64,000 nt of DNA from NCBI RefSeq assembly GCF_000622405.1, contig NZ_JASF01000005.1, forward strand, positions 496,001 through 560,000. The letters are read 5' to 3'. Source of the DNA: Sulfitobacter donghicola DSW-25 = KCTC 12864 = JCM 14565. Lineage in GTDB: Bacteria; Pseudomonadota; Alphaproteobacteria; Rhodobacterales; Rhodobacteraceae. The translations under genes were made by a program, and so were the position numbers. Below, one piece after another: positions 7,595-17,700 of this stretch (positions within the stretch are counted from its first letter, which is position 1; the number at the start of each line of letters is the position of its first letter). The notes under the pieces are model-generated. The model did no database searches. It was not told where the DNA came from and saw only the letters and a list, made by a program, of their open reading frames with translations.

Positions 7595-8704
7595 TTGCCC
7601 GACATCCATCTAGATAGCGTTCTACAAGAGCATAGGTTTCCCTGTGACACCTGTGGCAGCGACCTGCGATATGACCCGCAATCGGGCGAGTTAAAATGTG
7701 ACCACTGCGGTAACGTTGAACCAATTGGCACCGTCTGGACGCAATCCCGCGCGATTGCTGAACTTGACCTAAAAAGCGGCCTGTCCCAGACGCTCGACAC
7801 CGCTGAGATGGAAGAAACCCGCGTCAGCCAATGCCCGAACTGCGCCGCACAGGTTGAGTTTGACGCCAACAGTCAATCTGCAGAATGCCCGTTTTGTGCG
7901 ACCCCTGTTGTGGTGGACACGGGCGTTCACCGTCACATAAAACCGCGCGCCGTGTTGCCCTTTGCCCTGCCCGAAGAAACCGCACGGGACGCCATGAAAG
8001 ACTGGCTAGGTCGTCTGTGGTTTGCCCCAAACGGCTTGCAGGCCTATGCCCGCAAAGGGCGCAAGATGGACGGCATCTATGTTCCCTACTGGACCTATGA
8101 TGCGCAATCCGACACACGCTATTCTGGTGAACGTGGCACCGTCTATTACGAAACACGAACCGTTATGCGGGACGGAAAGCGGCAACAGGTTCGCGTTGCC
8201 AAAGTGCGTTGGCGGGGCGTCTCGGGGCGGGTTGCGCGTTTCTTTGATGATGTTTTGGTTCTCGGGTCCCGCTCGCTCCCCAAACGGTTCACTGATGCGT
8301 TGGAACCTTGGGATCTGGCCGCTCTCGAACCCTATGCGCCTGAATACCTCGCTGGGTTTCGCGCCGAAGGCTATACTGTTGCCCTTGATGAGGGTTTTGA
8401 GGAAGCACAGGCCAAAATGGATGCGATGATCCGCCGCGACATCAAGTTCGACATAGGCGGAGACCGCCAGCGTATCCACTCGATGGATGTCGACCTAAGC
8501 GATATGACCTTTAAACATATTCTGCTTCCTGTTTGGCTGGCCGCATATAAATACCGCGGCAAAACCTATCGCTTTGTCGTCAATGGCCGTACAGGGCGTG
8601 TGCAGGGTGAGCGCCCCTACTCCGCCATCAAAATCACAATTGCAGTGATCCTTGGCCTGATCACCGCGGCGATCCTTGGCTACCTTTACGCTCAGAACGG
8701 ATAA
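7595..8704 (+). CDS. Double zinc-ribbon membrane protein (YdjG-like)
   Basis: 369 residues starting with TTG (no better start in frame). Two CxxC...CxxC zinc ribbons are visible: Cys17/20/35/38 and Cys80/83/98/101. A large domain follows with VPYWTYDAQSDTRYSGERG and similar aromatic patches, and one transmembrane helix lies at the extreme C-terminus (about 345-364). Such proteins are often mis-named primosomal or TFIIB-like from their zinc ribbons; nothing here suggests a helicase. By domain layout it resembles B. subtilis YdjG, encoded near an SPFH protein as here. It probably sits at the inner membrane with its zinc ribbons in the cytoplasm. Confidence 0.75.
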   Translation: MPDIHLDSVLQEHRFPCDTCGSDLRYDPQSGELKCDHCGNVEPIGTVWTQSRAIAELDLKSGLSQTLDTAEMEETRVSQCPNCAAQVEFDANSQSAECPFCATPVVVDTGVHRHIKPRAVLPFALPEETARDAMKDWLGRLWFAPNGLQAYARKGRKMDGIYVPYWTYDAQSDTRYSGERGTVYYETRTVMRDGKRQQVRVAKVRWRGVSGRVARFFDDVLVLGSRSLPKRFTDALEPWDLAALEPYAPEYLAGFRAEGYTVALDEGFEEAQAKMDAMIRRDIKFDIGGDRQRIHSMDVDLSDMTFKHILLPVWLAAYKYRGKTYRFVVNGRTGRVQGERPYSAIKITIAVILGLITAAILGYLYAQNG

Positions 8705-8707
8705 AAT

Positions 8708-9385
8708 ATGGACGCGATCAATACGCTCACTCAAGTAATGAAAGATCGCTATTCCTGCCGCGCCTTTCGACCTGATCCTATCCCCGATGCAGACCTGACG
8801 CGCATCGTGCAAACAGCGCGCCATGTCCCCTCGTGGTGCAATGCACAGCCTTGGCAGGTTGAAATCACCCGCGGCGCGGGGACAGACCGATTGCGCAAAA
8901 AACTATATGAAACAGCTCAAAAGGGAACGCCCCCAGAGCCGGACCTAGAGTGGCCTACAAAATACCTTGGCGCTTATGGAGAGCGAAGACGTGCGTGCGG
9001 ATTACAACTGTACAAGGCCGCAGGTATCGACAAATCCGACCGCGCAGGTCGCGCTGCACAGATGCTGCGCAACTACAGCTTCTTTGACGCGCCACATGTC
9101 GCCATCATCCACTCCCCCGCCGAGCTGGGCCCTTATGGCGCTATGGACTCAGGTGGCTTTGTAACGGCCTTTACCTTGGCAGCAACGGCGATGGGCATTG
9201 CGACCATCCCACAGGCAGCAGTCGCCGCCTATGCCCCTCTTTTGCGCGATCACCTTGGCTTTGGCGACGACCGCCAGATCCTATGCGCCATCTCGCTGGG
9301 CTATGCCGATAATGATGCGCCTGAAAACCAGTTCCGCACGCCCCGTGCCGAACCCGATCAAATCATCAACTGGCACGACACATGA
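8708..9385 (+). CDS. Nitroreductase-family FMN oxidoreductase
   Basis: 225 residues. The N-terminal [13 protein letters not shown] is the classical FMN-binding start of the nitroreductase family, and WCNAQPWQ is the following flavin-contact segment. The later [19 protein letters not shown] fits the dimer/flavin region. These enzymes use NAD(P)H to reduce nitro compounds, quinones or enones; the substrate cannot be told from sequence. The gene starts 3 bp after the zinc-ribbon gene and its stop overlaps the dtd start (ATGA), so it is expressed with both neighbours. Confidence 0.87.
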   Translation: MDAINTLTQVMKDRYSCRAFRPDPIPDADLTRIVQTARHVPSWCNAQPWQVEITRGAGTDRLRKKLYETAQKGTPPEPDLEWPTKYLGAYGERRRACGLQLYKAAGIDKSDRAGRAAQMLRNYSFFDAPHVAIIHSPAELGPYGAMDSGGFVTAFTLAATAMGIATIPQAAVAAYAPLLRDHLGFGDDRQILCAISLGYADNDAPENQFRTPRAEPDQIINWHDT

Positions 9386-9825
9386 GAGCCCTCATCCAGC
9401 GCGTTACAAACGCAAGCGTCACCGTGAATGAAGCAATCATAGGCGAGATCGACGCAGGCCTGCTTATCCTCGTCTGTGCAATGCCTGACGATGATTTCGA
9501 CACCGTCAAACAGCTTGCGCTGAAAATTTCCAAACTGCGGCTGTTCAAAGACGAGGCAGGGAAAATGAACCTCAGCCTTGCACAAACCGGCGGCACGGCC
9601 TTGGTGGTGAGCCAGTTTACCCTTGCGGCAGATACATCTCGCGGCAACCGCCCGGGGTTTTCGGGGGCAGCGAAACCGGACATGGCCGAAACTTTGTACC
9701 TTCAATTTGCCAGCGCGTTGCGGGATCTGAACATCCCCGTTGAAACAGGCAAGTTTGGCGCCGATATGTCCGTTGCCCTCACCAATGACGGGCCGGTCAC
9801 CATTTGGCTCGACACTGAAAGCTAA
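9382..9825 (+). CDS. dtd: D-aminoacyl-tRNA deacylase Dtd
   Basis: 147 residues, normal length. Dtd hydrolyses D-amino acids (and glycine) wrongly attached to tRNA. The two family motifs are intact: SQFTL at 77-81 and NDGPVT at 135-140, which contains the Gly-cisPro proofreading element at 137-138. The start ATG overlaps the nitroreductase stop by 4 bp. A hairpin with a short T run follows 25 bp downstream and likely ends the transcript. Confidence 0.95.
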   Translation: MRALIQRVTNASVTVNEAIIGEIDAGLLILVCAMPDDDFDTVKQLALKISKLRLFKDEAGKMNLSLAQTGGTALVVSQFTLAADTSRGNRPGFSGAAKPDMAETLYLQFASALRDLNIPVETGKFGADMSVALTNDGPVTIWLDTES

Positions 9826-9849
9826 GCCCGTCACGTCAGGCTAAAACGC

Positions 9850-9878
9850 AAAATGCGGACCGCGCGGGCCCGCATTTT
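9850..9878. terminator. Bidirectional intrinsic terminator between dtd and the secretion operon
   Basis: A perfect 9-bp stem, AAAATGCGG at 9850-9858 pairing with CCGCATTTT at 9870-9878, with an 11-base GC-rich loop. It ends in T-rich sequence on either strand, so it can terminate both dtd (+) and the convergent HlyD-like gene (-). Confidence 0.75.
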
Positions 9879-9920
9879 GTGCAACTTAAAACATGTCTTG
9901 CGCGCAAGCGCTCGATCGGA

Positions 9921-11099
9921 TCACGGCTCGCGGAAGGCTTCTTTGGATTTATACAAAGGTTTGAGCAAGTATTGCAGGACTGTCTTAGACCCTGTGTGCA
10001 GCTCGACGCTCGCTTGCATACCCGGGCGAATTTCCAGCTCGGATTGGCGCTGGGTCAGGTTTTCAGTGTCCACTGCCAGTGTCACCTTGTAATGGGGGTC
10101 GCCATCTGGGTCACGCGCGCGCTCGTCCTTGAATGTATCCGCCGAGATCAGTTTCACCTCACCCTGCAAGGTGCCGTAGATTGTGTAATCATAGGCCGAT
10201 AACTTCACCGTTGCCGCCTGACCGCGACGAACACCTGCGATATCTTCCGGCTTGACCCGTGCCTCGACAAATAGCTCTTCATCCAGTGGGATGATCTGCA
10301 AAATCTCTTCACCCGGGCGGACAACGCCGCCGATTGTGGTAACGCTAAGGTTGTTCACAATGCCGCGCATTGGGCTGCGCAGGATCGTGCGATCCAACTG
10401 GTCGGTGCTGGCCTTTAGGTTCTGGCGCAGGGTTGCCAGCTCTTTCAGAACGTCAGAATATTCCTGTGCGCGTTCCAACTCGGTGCTGGTGACGACATCG
10501 TCGTATTTGATTTTGGCATCTGCAAAGGCTTTGCGTGCGCGGGTCGCTTCGATCAGGGAGACGATTTTGTTCTTCAACAAGCCGTTCATCAGGTCCCGCT
10601 CGCGTTGCGCTTCGACCAGCACCTGTTTTGCACCCTCAACCGATGTCACGTAATCTGACTGGCGCGCCTGCAGCAATGCGGCCTCTGAGGCAACCATGCT
10701 TGGCGTGCGCACGCGCCATTGCTCGGGAACGTCAAATTGATAATCGCCATCAATCTCGGCCTCTAGGCGCAGACGCCGGATTTCAAACGCGCTGATCTGA
10801 TCCTGAAGGTCATCCACCGAGGATTGGAACTGTGTGTTGTGCAAACGGGCCAGAATGTCACCCGCATCGACAATATCCCCTTCCCCAACCGAAAGCTGGG
10901 AAAGAATGCCACCTTCAAGGTTTTGAATGATCTGTGGGCGCGAGCTGGAAATCATCGAACCTTCGGCGCGCACGATCTCATCCACCCATGCAAAGAATGC
11001 CCAGATGAGAAAAACGATAACCGTTGCCGCGCTGAGCCAAACAACAAGGGAGGGCCCGCGCATTTGACGATCAATATGGTTGTCCATGGCTACGCTCAT
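9921..11099 (-). CDS. HlyD-family type I secretion membrane fusion protein
   Basis: 392 residues. One transmembrane helix lies near residues 17-38, followed by a periplasmic part with lipoyl/barrel-sandwich halves. The first half carries NLEGGILSQLSVGEGDIVDAGDIL and the second is near PMRGIVNNLSV, on either side of a long alpha-helical hairpin (about 85-215). The C-terminal half resembles the HlyD beta-barrel. It bridges the inner-membrane ABC exporter and the TolC-like channel. Its ATG overlaps the exporter gene's stop by 4 bp, so the two are translationally coupled. An alternative start is Met5. Last gene of the operon. Confidence 0.92.
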   Translation of the reverse strand: MSVAMDNHIDRQMRGPSLVVWLSAATVIVFLIWAFFAWVDEIVRAEGSMISSSRPQIIQNLEGGILSQLSVGEGDIVDAGDILARLHNTQFQSSVDDLQDQISAFEIRRLRLEAEIDGDYQFDVPEQWRVRTPSMVASEAALLQARQSDYVTSVEGAKQVLVEAQRERDLMNGLLKNKIVSLIEATRARKAFADAKIKYDDVVTSTELERAQEYSDVLKELATLRQNLKASTDQLDRTILRSPMRGIVNNLSVTTIGGVVRPGEEILQIIPLDEELFVEARVKPEDIAGVRRGQAATVKLSAYDYTIYGTLQGEVKLISADTFKDERARDPDGDPHYKVTLAVDTENLTQRQSELEIRPGMQASVELHTGSKTVLQYLLKPLYKSKEAFREP

Positions 11100-13321
11100 G
11101 CTGCATCTCCCTTGATGGCAGTCAGATGCGCCATGACCTCATCACGAGGGCCATCGATGCTCATCCGTCCGTTCGACAAAATGATCGTCCGCGTTGTCAG
11201 CGCCAGAATTGGCGCGCGGTGTGTTGCGATAATCGCGGTACGCCCCGCCATCCATGTCTCTAACCGTTTGACCAACCCCTGCTCTAGCTTTTGGTCCAGC
11301 GCGGCGGTTGGCTCATCCAGCAGACAAATCTTTGGGTCTTGCAGCCACAGGCGCGCCCAGCCGATAGACTGACGTTGACCAATGGACAGGCCCGCACCTG
11401 CGTCCAAAATCTCTAGATCCAGACCCTTTGGATGGTTGCGAACAAACTCACCCAGCCCTGCAAAATCCAAAGACTGCATCAAACGCGCATCGTCGCGCTC
11501 CAGCATTGTCAGGTTGAGGTTATCGCGCAATGTGCCCGAGAACAGACGCACGTCTTGGCCCAAATAGCCGATCAGGCGGCGCAGGTCGCGCGGCTCAATC
11601 TGGGTCATCTCTGTGCCGTCAATCAAAACACGGCCCGTTGTTGGTGCGTAAAGGCCGCTCAGCACTTTCAGCAAGGAGGACTTGCCAGAGCCATTCGCCC
11701 CGAGGATCGCAATCCGTTGACCTGGAAGAATGTTGATCCCCGGCAGGTCCAGCGTTGGCGCGCCTTCTTCCATGTAGCGGAAAGTGACATCGCGCAGCTC
11801 AAAGTTGCCTGCTAGGTGGTCGCGCCGCATATAGTGGCGGTCTTCCTCGGAATCCTGTTCGGAGGTGGCGATATGTTCCAACCCGTCCAGTGCGGATTTC
11901 ACATTGCCCCAACGGGCCATTGTACCAGCCAACTGTGTCAGCGGCGCCAATGTGCGAGAGGTCAGGATGCCGGTCGCAATAATCGACCCAACGGTGAAGT
12001 GTCCCGCGAAAACCAAATAGGTCCCCATGATTACGGCAGCAACATATGTGCCTTGCTGCACGCCTTGGCTCCAGAATGTCAGGGCGGATGCCAGCTTGCG
12101 TTGCTCGGATGACTTCACCGCAGAAAGGGTTGTCAGTTCTGACCATAGGCGCTGAACACGGTCTTCACCGCGTTGGGTTTTGACGGTGTCGAGCTCAAAA
12201 ATCGCTTCGTGCAGTAAACGCGATGATTTCGCTGTTGCGCCTTGGGTTTCTTGGGTCAGACGGATCATGCGCTTTTGCATAAAGAACCCAGGCACGACCA
12301 TCAGGATGCCGCCCAGCACCAAAACCCACACCACGTTACCAGCGATGGATGCTACCAGCGCGAGGAAAACAAAGATGAACGGAATGTCCGCAATGGTGCC
12401 AATCGTCGACGCGGTGAAAAACTCGCGAACCGAGCCGAATTCACGCATAGAAGAAAACAGATCAGAAGGTGCCTGAGGGCGCTTGTCGCTGCGCATCCCC
12501 AGAATACGGTTCATAAGAAGTTCAAGAACCGAAAGCTCGATCTGGCGCCCTGCCCCGTCCATCAACTGCGCGCGGGCAATTTTGATAAAGGCTTCCATTA
12601 GCAAAGCCAGAACAGCACCAGCTGCAAGCACCCAAAGGGTGGCTTCGGATTGGTGGGGGATCACACGGTCATAAACCTGCAAGGAAAACAACGCGACAGC
12701 CACGGCCAATAGGTTGGCAACGAAAGAGCCCAAGGCAACTTCGGCCAACTGGCGGCGGAAGCGGCCGAATTGCCCCCAGAACCAATGCTTTGGCTTTTCC
12801 GCTGTCTTGTGAACCTCGGCGACCTTTTCGATGGGCATCTGCGCGCGCAGGGTCAAACCGGAAAAGAACGGTACAAAATCCGCAGCTGGAACCAAGGCGC
12901 GGTTATCTGGACAGGTTACATCATATACAACCAGATCATCGCGGTCGCGCCCCATCACCAGCAACAACTGGCCAGAGGTCATATAGACCAGCGATGGAAA
13001 GGCCTGATCCTCTAGGGTTTCGCTGCGGATCAATTCTGCTGTCAGCCCGTTCCGGCGTAGCAAAGTTGCGATAATCTGCGCTTCGTCTTGCTCGGTTGCT
13101 TCTGGCTTTAGCCGACGCACCAATGCATCAGATAGGTCAGCTTGGGAAACTTCGCTGCCCAATACGCTTGCGTATGTTGCAATCAATGCCCCACGCGCGC
13201 GGATCTTGTCCTCGAAGGTTGAGGTGTTGTTTGCTTCAGGCGTTTCCACCTCGGCAACGTCTTCCGCTTTCAAGCGTGCAGCGTTTCCGTTGATGATCGT
13301 GAGGGTAAAAGGCTTGCTCAT
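11096..13321 (-). CDS. Type I secretion ABC transporter (LapB-type permease/ATPase)
   Basis: 741 residues. An N-terminal C39-like domain (about 40-160) lacks a recognisable catalytic Cys, as in LapB-type exporters of large adhesins. Transmembrane helices span about 195-460. The nucleotide-binding domain shows Walker A GANGSGKSS (541-549), signature LSIGQRQ (645-651), Walker B ICLLDEP (665-671) and the switch His701. It exports an unfolded substrate in one step through the HlyD/TolC partners encoded on either side. Start and stop each overlap a neighbour by 4 bp. The likely cargo is the Ig-repeat protein upstream in the operon. Confidence 0.92.
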   Translation of the reverse strand: MSKPFTLTIINGNAARLKAEDVAEVETPEANNTSTFEDKIRARGALIATYASVLGSEVSQADLSDALVRRLKPEATEQDEAQIIATLLRRNGLTAELIRSETLEDQAFPSLVYMTSGQLLLVMGRDRDDLVVYDVTCPDNRALVPAADFVPFFSGLTLRAQMPIEKVAEVHKTAEKPKHWFWGQFGRFRRQLAEVALGSFVANLLAVAVALFSLQVYDRVIPHQSEATLWVLAAGAVLALLMEAFIKIARAQLMDGAGRQIELSVLELLMNRILGMRSDKRPQAPSDLFSSMREFGSVREFFTASTIGTIADIPFIFVFLALVASIAGNVVWVLVLGGILMVVPGFFMQKRMIRLTQETQGATAKSSRLLHEAIFELDTVKTQRGEDRVQRLWSELTTLSAVKSSEQRKLASALTFWSQGVQQGTYVAAVIMGTYLVFAGHFTVGSIIATGILTSRTLAPLTQLAGTMARWGNVKSALDGLEHIATSEQDSEEDRHYMRRDHLAGNFELRDVTFRYMEEGAPTLDLPGINILPGQRIAILGANGSGKSSLLKVLSGLYAPTTGRVLIDGTEMTQIEPRDLRRLIGYLGQDVRLFSGTLRDNLNLTMLERDDARLMQSLDFAGLGEFVRNHPKGLDLEILDAGAGLSIGQRQSIGWARLWLQDPKICLLDEPTAALDQKLEQGLVKRLETWMAGRTAIIATHRAPILALTTRTIILSNGRMSIDGPRDEVMAHLTAIKGDAA

Positions 13322-14640
13322 ATCGCTGATCCATCCGCTAATACGCCCAAGAGCTCGGCCATGGCCACGCGCAAACGGATCGCTTCATATTTCAATGTGA
13401 TTTCTGCTTCTTGCTGGCGGGCAAAGGTTTCATACACCCCCACCACATCCATCACCTGCCGTTGCCCCGCGTCATACTGGGCCTGAAACAAATCGAGGTT
13501 TCGTTTCGCCTGAGCGGTTAGCCCAGCGGCTTCTGCTGCTTGGCGTTCTTTGGAAGCAATCTGGCCTTCATATTTGCGCAGTTGGCGGTTCGCATCCTCA
13601 TTGGCTTGCGAAACACGGCGGCCTGCGGCCTCTTTTGTCGCTTCGATCGCTTTCAGATTATCCCGTGTTCCGATGCCCAACAGGTTATCGGAATCGATTT
13701 TGAGACCAAAGGTGCTGTCTTCGCCCACGTTACCACTGGCACTCAGGCCAGGGAGCTGATCGGCGCGGTCAACTTTTGCAGCGGCAATGGCGCGGATTTT
13801 CTCTGCTTCGGCCAGTGTAACACTAAGCGGCTGGGCGATATTCGCACGAACAGGTAGATTAGACGTCCCGCGGATGTTGCTGAGGTCGCCAACAGACATG
13901 GCGTTCAACTCGGCAATTGACGTGTTAGCCGTCTCTGATGCTGCGGATTGCGTTGCCTGAATTTCCATCAGCTTCTGACGCAGAACATGAAGATCGGAAC
14001 TGTCAGAGACGCCGCCTTCGACCCGTTTCTGCATGATCCACTCAAAGTGGCCGATGTCTTTTGCGTTTTTGCTGGCAAGCACATGTTTTTCGCGGGCTTC
14101 AACAGCGTTGATATATAGGTCCAACCCTGTGCGAACGCGTTCGTTTGTGTCGGTAGCTAAAGCAACAGCGGCGACTTCCACATCTGCTACCGCAAATTCG
14201 CGCTCGCCCTTTTTGCGGCCATTGTCGAACAACACCTGATCAACAACCAGATTGGCAACCACCGATCCAAGAGAGGTCAAGCTGATGCTTGGCCCGATCT
14301 GGGGGAGCCAGTTTTTTGATGCAGCGCGCGCCCGTAACTGCGCAGCGCGCAGATCGCTTTCAGCGCTGCGCGAGTTCGCGGCCAAAACCGCTGTTGCCAC
14401 ACTGCTGTAGGGTCCACCCGATGGCAGAACCGAACGGCGGGCGATCAACCCCTGAATAATTTCGCTTTGTGCGTTTAACTTTTCGGTATGTGTTGGTTTT
14501 GCAGTTGCCGTGTTGGACGTTGTAGCTTGCATCGCTACTGCGTCCGGCGAACCTGCGTTGCCACCTACATCTGATAAACACCCCGCTAGCGCGAGCGCAC
14601 TTGCGCACATCGCTGCGGTTCTTAACCTACACTGCCCCAT
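13318..14640 (-). CDS. TolC-family outer membrane channel lipoprotein
   Basis: 440 residues. The signal peptide ends in the lipobox ALAGC (Cys21), so the mature protein should be lipid anchored. The rest is helical with the TolC/OEP repeat pattern, including the late segment DLFQAQYDAGQRQVMDVVGVYE, typical of the second OEP repeat. It forms the outer membrane duct of the type I secretion machine. AGGAT directly precedes the ATG. A TATAAT-like element on the minus strand about 30 bases upstream could be an internal promoter, but no good -35 is seen. Confidence 0.9.
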   Translation of the reverse strand: MGQCRLRTAAMCASALALAGCLSDVGGNAGSPDAVAMQATTSNTATAKPTHTEKLNAQSEIIQGLIARRSVLPSGGPYSSVATAVLAANSRSAESDLRAAQLRARAASKNWLPQIGPSISLTSLGSVVANLVVDQVLFDNGRKKGEREFAVADVEVAAVALATDTNERVRTGLDLYINAVEAREKHVLASKNAKDIGHFEWIMQKRVEGGVSDSSDLHVLRQKLMEIQATQSAASETANTSIAELNAMSVGDLSNIRGTSNLPVRANIAQPLSVTLAEAEKIRAIAAAKVDRADQLPGLSASGNVGEDSTFGLKIDSDNLLGIGTRDNLKAIEATKEAAGRRVSQANEDANRQLRKYEGQIASKERQAAEAAGLTAQAKRNLDLFQAQYDAGQRQVMDVVGVYETFARQQEAEITLKYEAIRLRVAMAELLGVLADGSAI

Positions 14641-14695
14641 ATCCTGCCCTTAACGTGCCGATATTATATTTATTTTTGTTCTTTTTTATTTTGTC

Positions 14696-14728
14696 GGGTG
14701 CGGCGGTGGTTTGGCCCCGCCGCATCCC
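14696..14728 (-). promoter_or_regulatory. Intercistronic hairpin between the Ig-repeat protein and tolC
   Basis: TGCGGCGG at 14699-14706 pairs perfectly with CCGCCGCA at 14717-14724, extended by GGG/CCC after a one-base bulge. On the coding (minus) strand it is followed by A-rich rather than T-rich sequence, so it looks more like an mRNA-stabilising or processing hairpin than a full terminator. It could keep secreted-protein output above that of the secretion machinery. Confidence 0.55.
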
Positions 14729-14748
14729 GTTGTCTTGGTCGTCGCCGA

Positions 14749-17700
14749 TTAGATCGTTACAGGGATTTCCTGTTCGACCAGCAGCGTACCTTCGGTGCCA
14801 ACGGCATAGACATTGTAAGTCTGGCCATCGACGCTTTGTGTACCTTGGGCAACACCACCTTGGATCGTAACCTGATCCTCGGCAGAGCCGTGGATGGTAA
14901 GCGTGTTGCTTTCAGTCGAGAGAGCCAACAGGCTTGCTTCGTCAATCACAACGCTGGCAGCTTCGGCAAAGTCGAGATCGAGGTTTTCGATCTGGTATTC
15001 ACCCAGCGCCATGTTTGTCAGATCAACCGAGTTTGTCGCCGCTTCGTCATCAAGAACCAGATAGGTGCCCGATGTGTTGCCTGCTGCATCGGTTGAGTTC
15101 ACGATCAACTGGGAACCGTTCGGAACGTTCTCATTGAAGACAAAATCCGTCTCACCGCGCAAGGAGTTAAAGCCCTGCTGGCCAGCCACCTCTGAAATGG
15201 AACCGTCTGATGCAACTTGTGAAACGCTGTGAACGTCCCCTGATGCGGCACCGCCGTCCATTTCTGTCTCGATGGAGATACCGCGGATACCGTCACCTGC
15301 ACGGGTGAAGGATGCAATAACAGGACCATCTGGCGCGGCTGTATCGATGGATAGCGTATCGGTAATTTCCGCAACGTTTCCAACGTGGTCTGTCGCCTCA
15401 ACCACGATATCAGCAGCATAAGCACCGCTGCGTACGTCGCTGGCTGGTACGGTCAAAGACCAATTGCCTGCGGCATCTACGTTTGCAGTATATTGCGTTC
15501 CATCGAATGTGACCTGCACAGTTGAGCCAGGCTCAACAGTACCGCCCAGATCAATACCTGTTGCGGCTTCGGCTGCGTTAACCACCTGATCGCCACCGGC
15601 GGAGTTGCTGGTTGCTGCCAGTGGCAGAACTTCGGTATCAACCTCAACGGTCGCGGCCGCTGTTGCGACGTTACCAACACCGTCAATTACGGTTACGCCA
15701 ACATCTGCGGTGTATGTACCTTTGTCCAATGCGCTGGCGTCAAACACCGCGCTCCAGTTACCCGCAGCATCGATGGTTGCGTTGGCTGTTAGGTCGGCCA
15801 AAGTGACAACAACAGATGTCGAACCGGCTTCGGTTGTACCTGTAACGGTCACGTTTCCACCATGTTCGGCGTTGCTGATGATGTTATCTACGGCAATATC
15901 GCTCATTGAAACGCTTAGGTTATCAACGCGCGTATCGACTTCGACGCTATCAGAAGCTTGGCGGCTGTTGCCGTAAGGATCTGTTGTCGTCGCTGTGATT
16001 TCTGCGGTGTAAACACCCGCAGCAACATCGTTCGCCGAAAAGAAGGCTTCCCAGTTGCCTGAGTTATTCGCGACGACGTTGTGGCTTACGCCTTCCATTG
16101 TCACTGTAACAACTGCACCAGGATCTGCGGTACCTGTCAGAACCACACCATCGCTGGCTTCATCATGGTTCACAATGTCGTCGCCTTCAACAGGCGTGCT
16201 GTCGATCGTCAACACACCAGCGTCTGTATCAACCTGTACAGAAGTCGTAGCGGTATCAACGTTGCCAGCCGCATCCGTTGCGGTCGCAGTCATTGTGGAG
16301 GTGTAAGTACCCGATTGGATCGAGCCCGCAGGGAATGTCGCTGTCCAGCTACCATTCGCCGAAACAACCGCAGTTACGGTTGCGCCACCCAATTCAACAA
16401 CAACAGTCGAACCTGGCTCGGTCATCCCAGAAACGGTCAGCGGCTGGCCTGCCTCATCTGCGTTGATAACACCATCTGCACCACCGGTGCTGGACGTGAT
16501 CGCAAAATCACGTACCAAAGTGTCAACTTCGAATGTGCCAGATGTGGTCGCAACGTTGCCGAAGGTATCTGTTGCTACAACTGAAACCGTACCTGTGTAT
16601 TCACCAGCAGCCAAATCTGTTGATGAGAAGGTTGTCGTCCATGTGCCGCTTTCTGTTGCGATAACAGTCTGCGTGATGCCAGCAACAGTCACTTCAACCG
16701 AAGAGCCAGCCTGCGCGGTGCCGTTGAAAGAAACACCATCTGCGTGCTCAACACTGTTGATTGTGCCGTCGCCACCAACGGTGGCTGTCTCGACAGTTAC
16801 AGAAGTGACCGTATCAACAACCAATGTCTCTGTGTAGCTGCGCGTGTTACCGAATGAATCCGTTGTAACGGCTGTGATACCTGTTGTGTACTCACCCGCA
16901 TCCAATGTACCCGGATCCCATGAAACAGTCCAAGAACCGGTTTCGGAGACAACGGTCGTTTGCGTGATACCCGCGATTGTGATCGCAAGCGTCGCACCCG
17001 CTTCACCTGTACCAGTCAATGTCACACCATCTTCAAAAGTCACCTCATTAAAGAAGTCACCCGTAGATTCTGTGCCAGAGGTAAAGGAAATCTCAGGCGC
17101 GATTGTGTCAATTTCAAAAGACGGCCCATCAAGAACAGTCTCGTTGCCGTCACCATCTGTGACAGTCACAACCGAGTCATACACGCCATCGGCAGGGAAG
17201 TTATCGCCCTCAAATACCGCCGAGAAGTTACCATCATCGTCGATAACTGTTTCAACAGTTTCTTCGCCAACCGTTACAACAACCGTGTCACCTGGCTCAC
17301 CGCCGCCGGTAATCGTAAGGGTCTGTTCACCCTCGTCACCGCCGATTGCAACGTTTGCATCCTCATCATTCACGTAAGGCGCTGCAACACCGTCATCGCC
17401 TCCGCCGCCACCAGCGAGACCGCCAATAACAGCAGCACCACCAAGGCCAGCCGCGACAGCCGCGCCCCCGCCGCCCAGCAGGCCCGTACCCAACAGAGCC
17501 GCCCCAAGCATGGAAACGTCATCAGCACCGCCTTCAGGCAGCGCAACACCGGCAATTTCGGAGTTGCCGAGGAAGATCAATTCATCAGAGGGGCTCCACT
17601 TGCCCCATTCTGCAGTTGGCCCGTACTGAGCATACAAATTGCCCTGACCGGAATCCACAAAGCTAACCTCGTTCAGGTAGCCATCAGCCGAAACGAACAA

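Noticed and set aside
7595..8704. Helicase or primosomal protein
   Set aside because: Only the zinc ribbons suggest this; no Walker or helicase motifs exist, and a C-terminal membrane helix is present.
11096..13321. C39 peptidase activity of the secretion ATPase
   Set aside because: The N-terminal domain lacks a catalytic Cys at the expected place, so it is a C39-like domain without protease function.
15000..17400. Repeat array as a possible CRISPR or satellite
   Set aside because: Repeats are about 280 bp, diverged at DNA level and in frame with Ig-like protein repeats.
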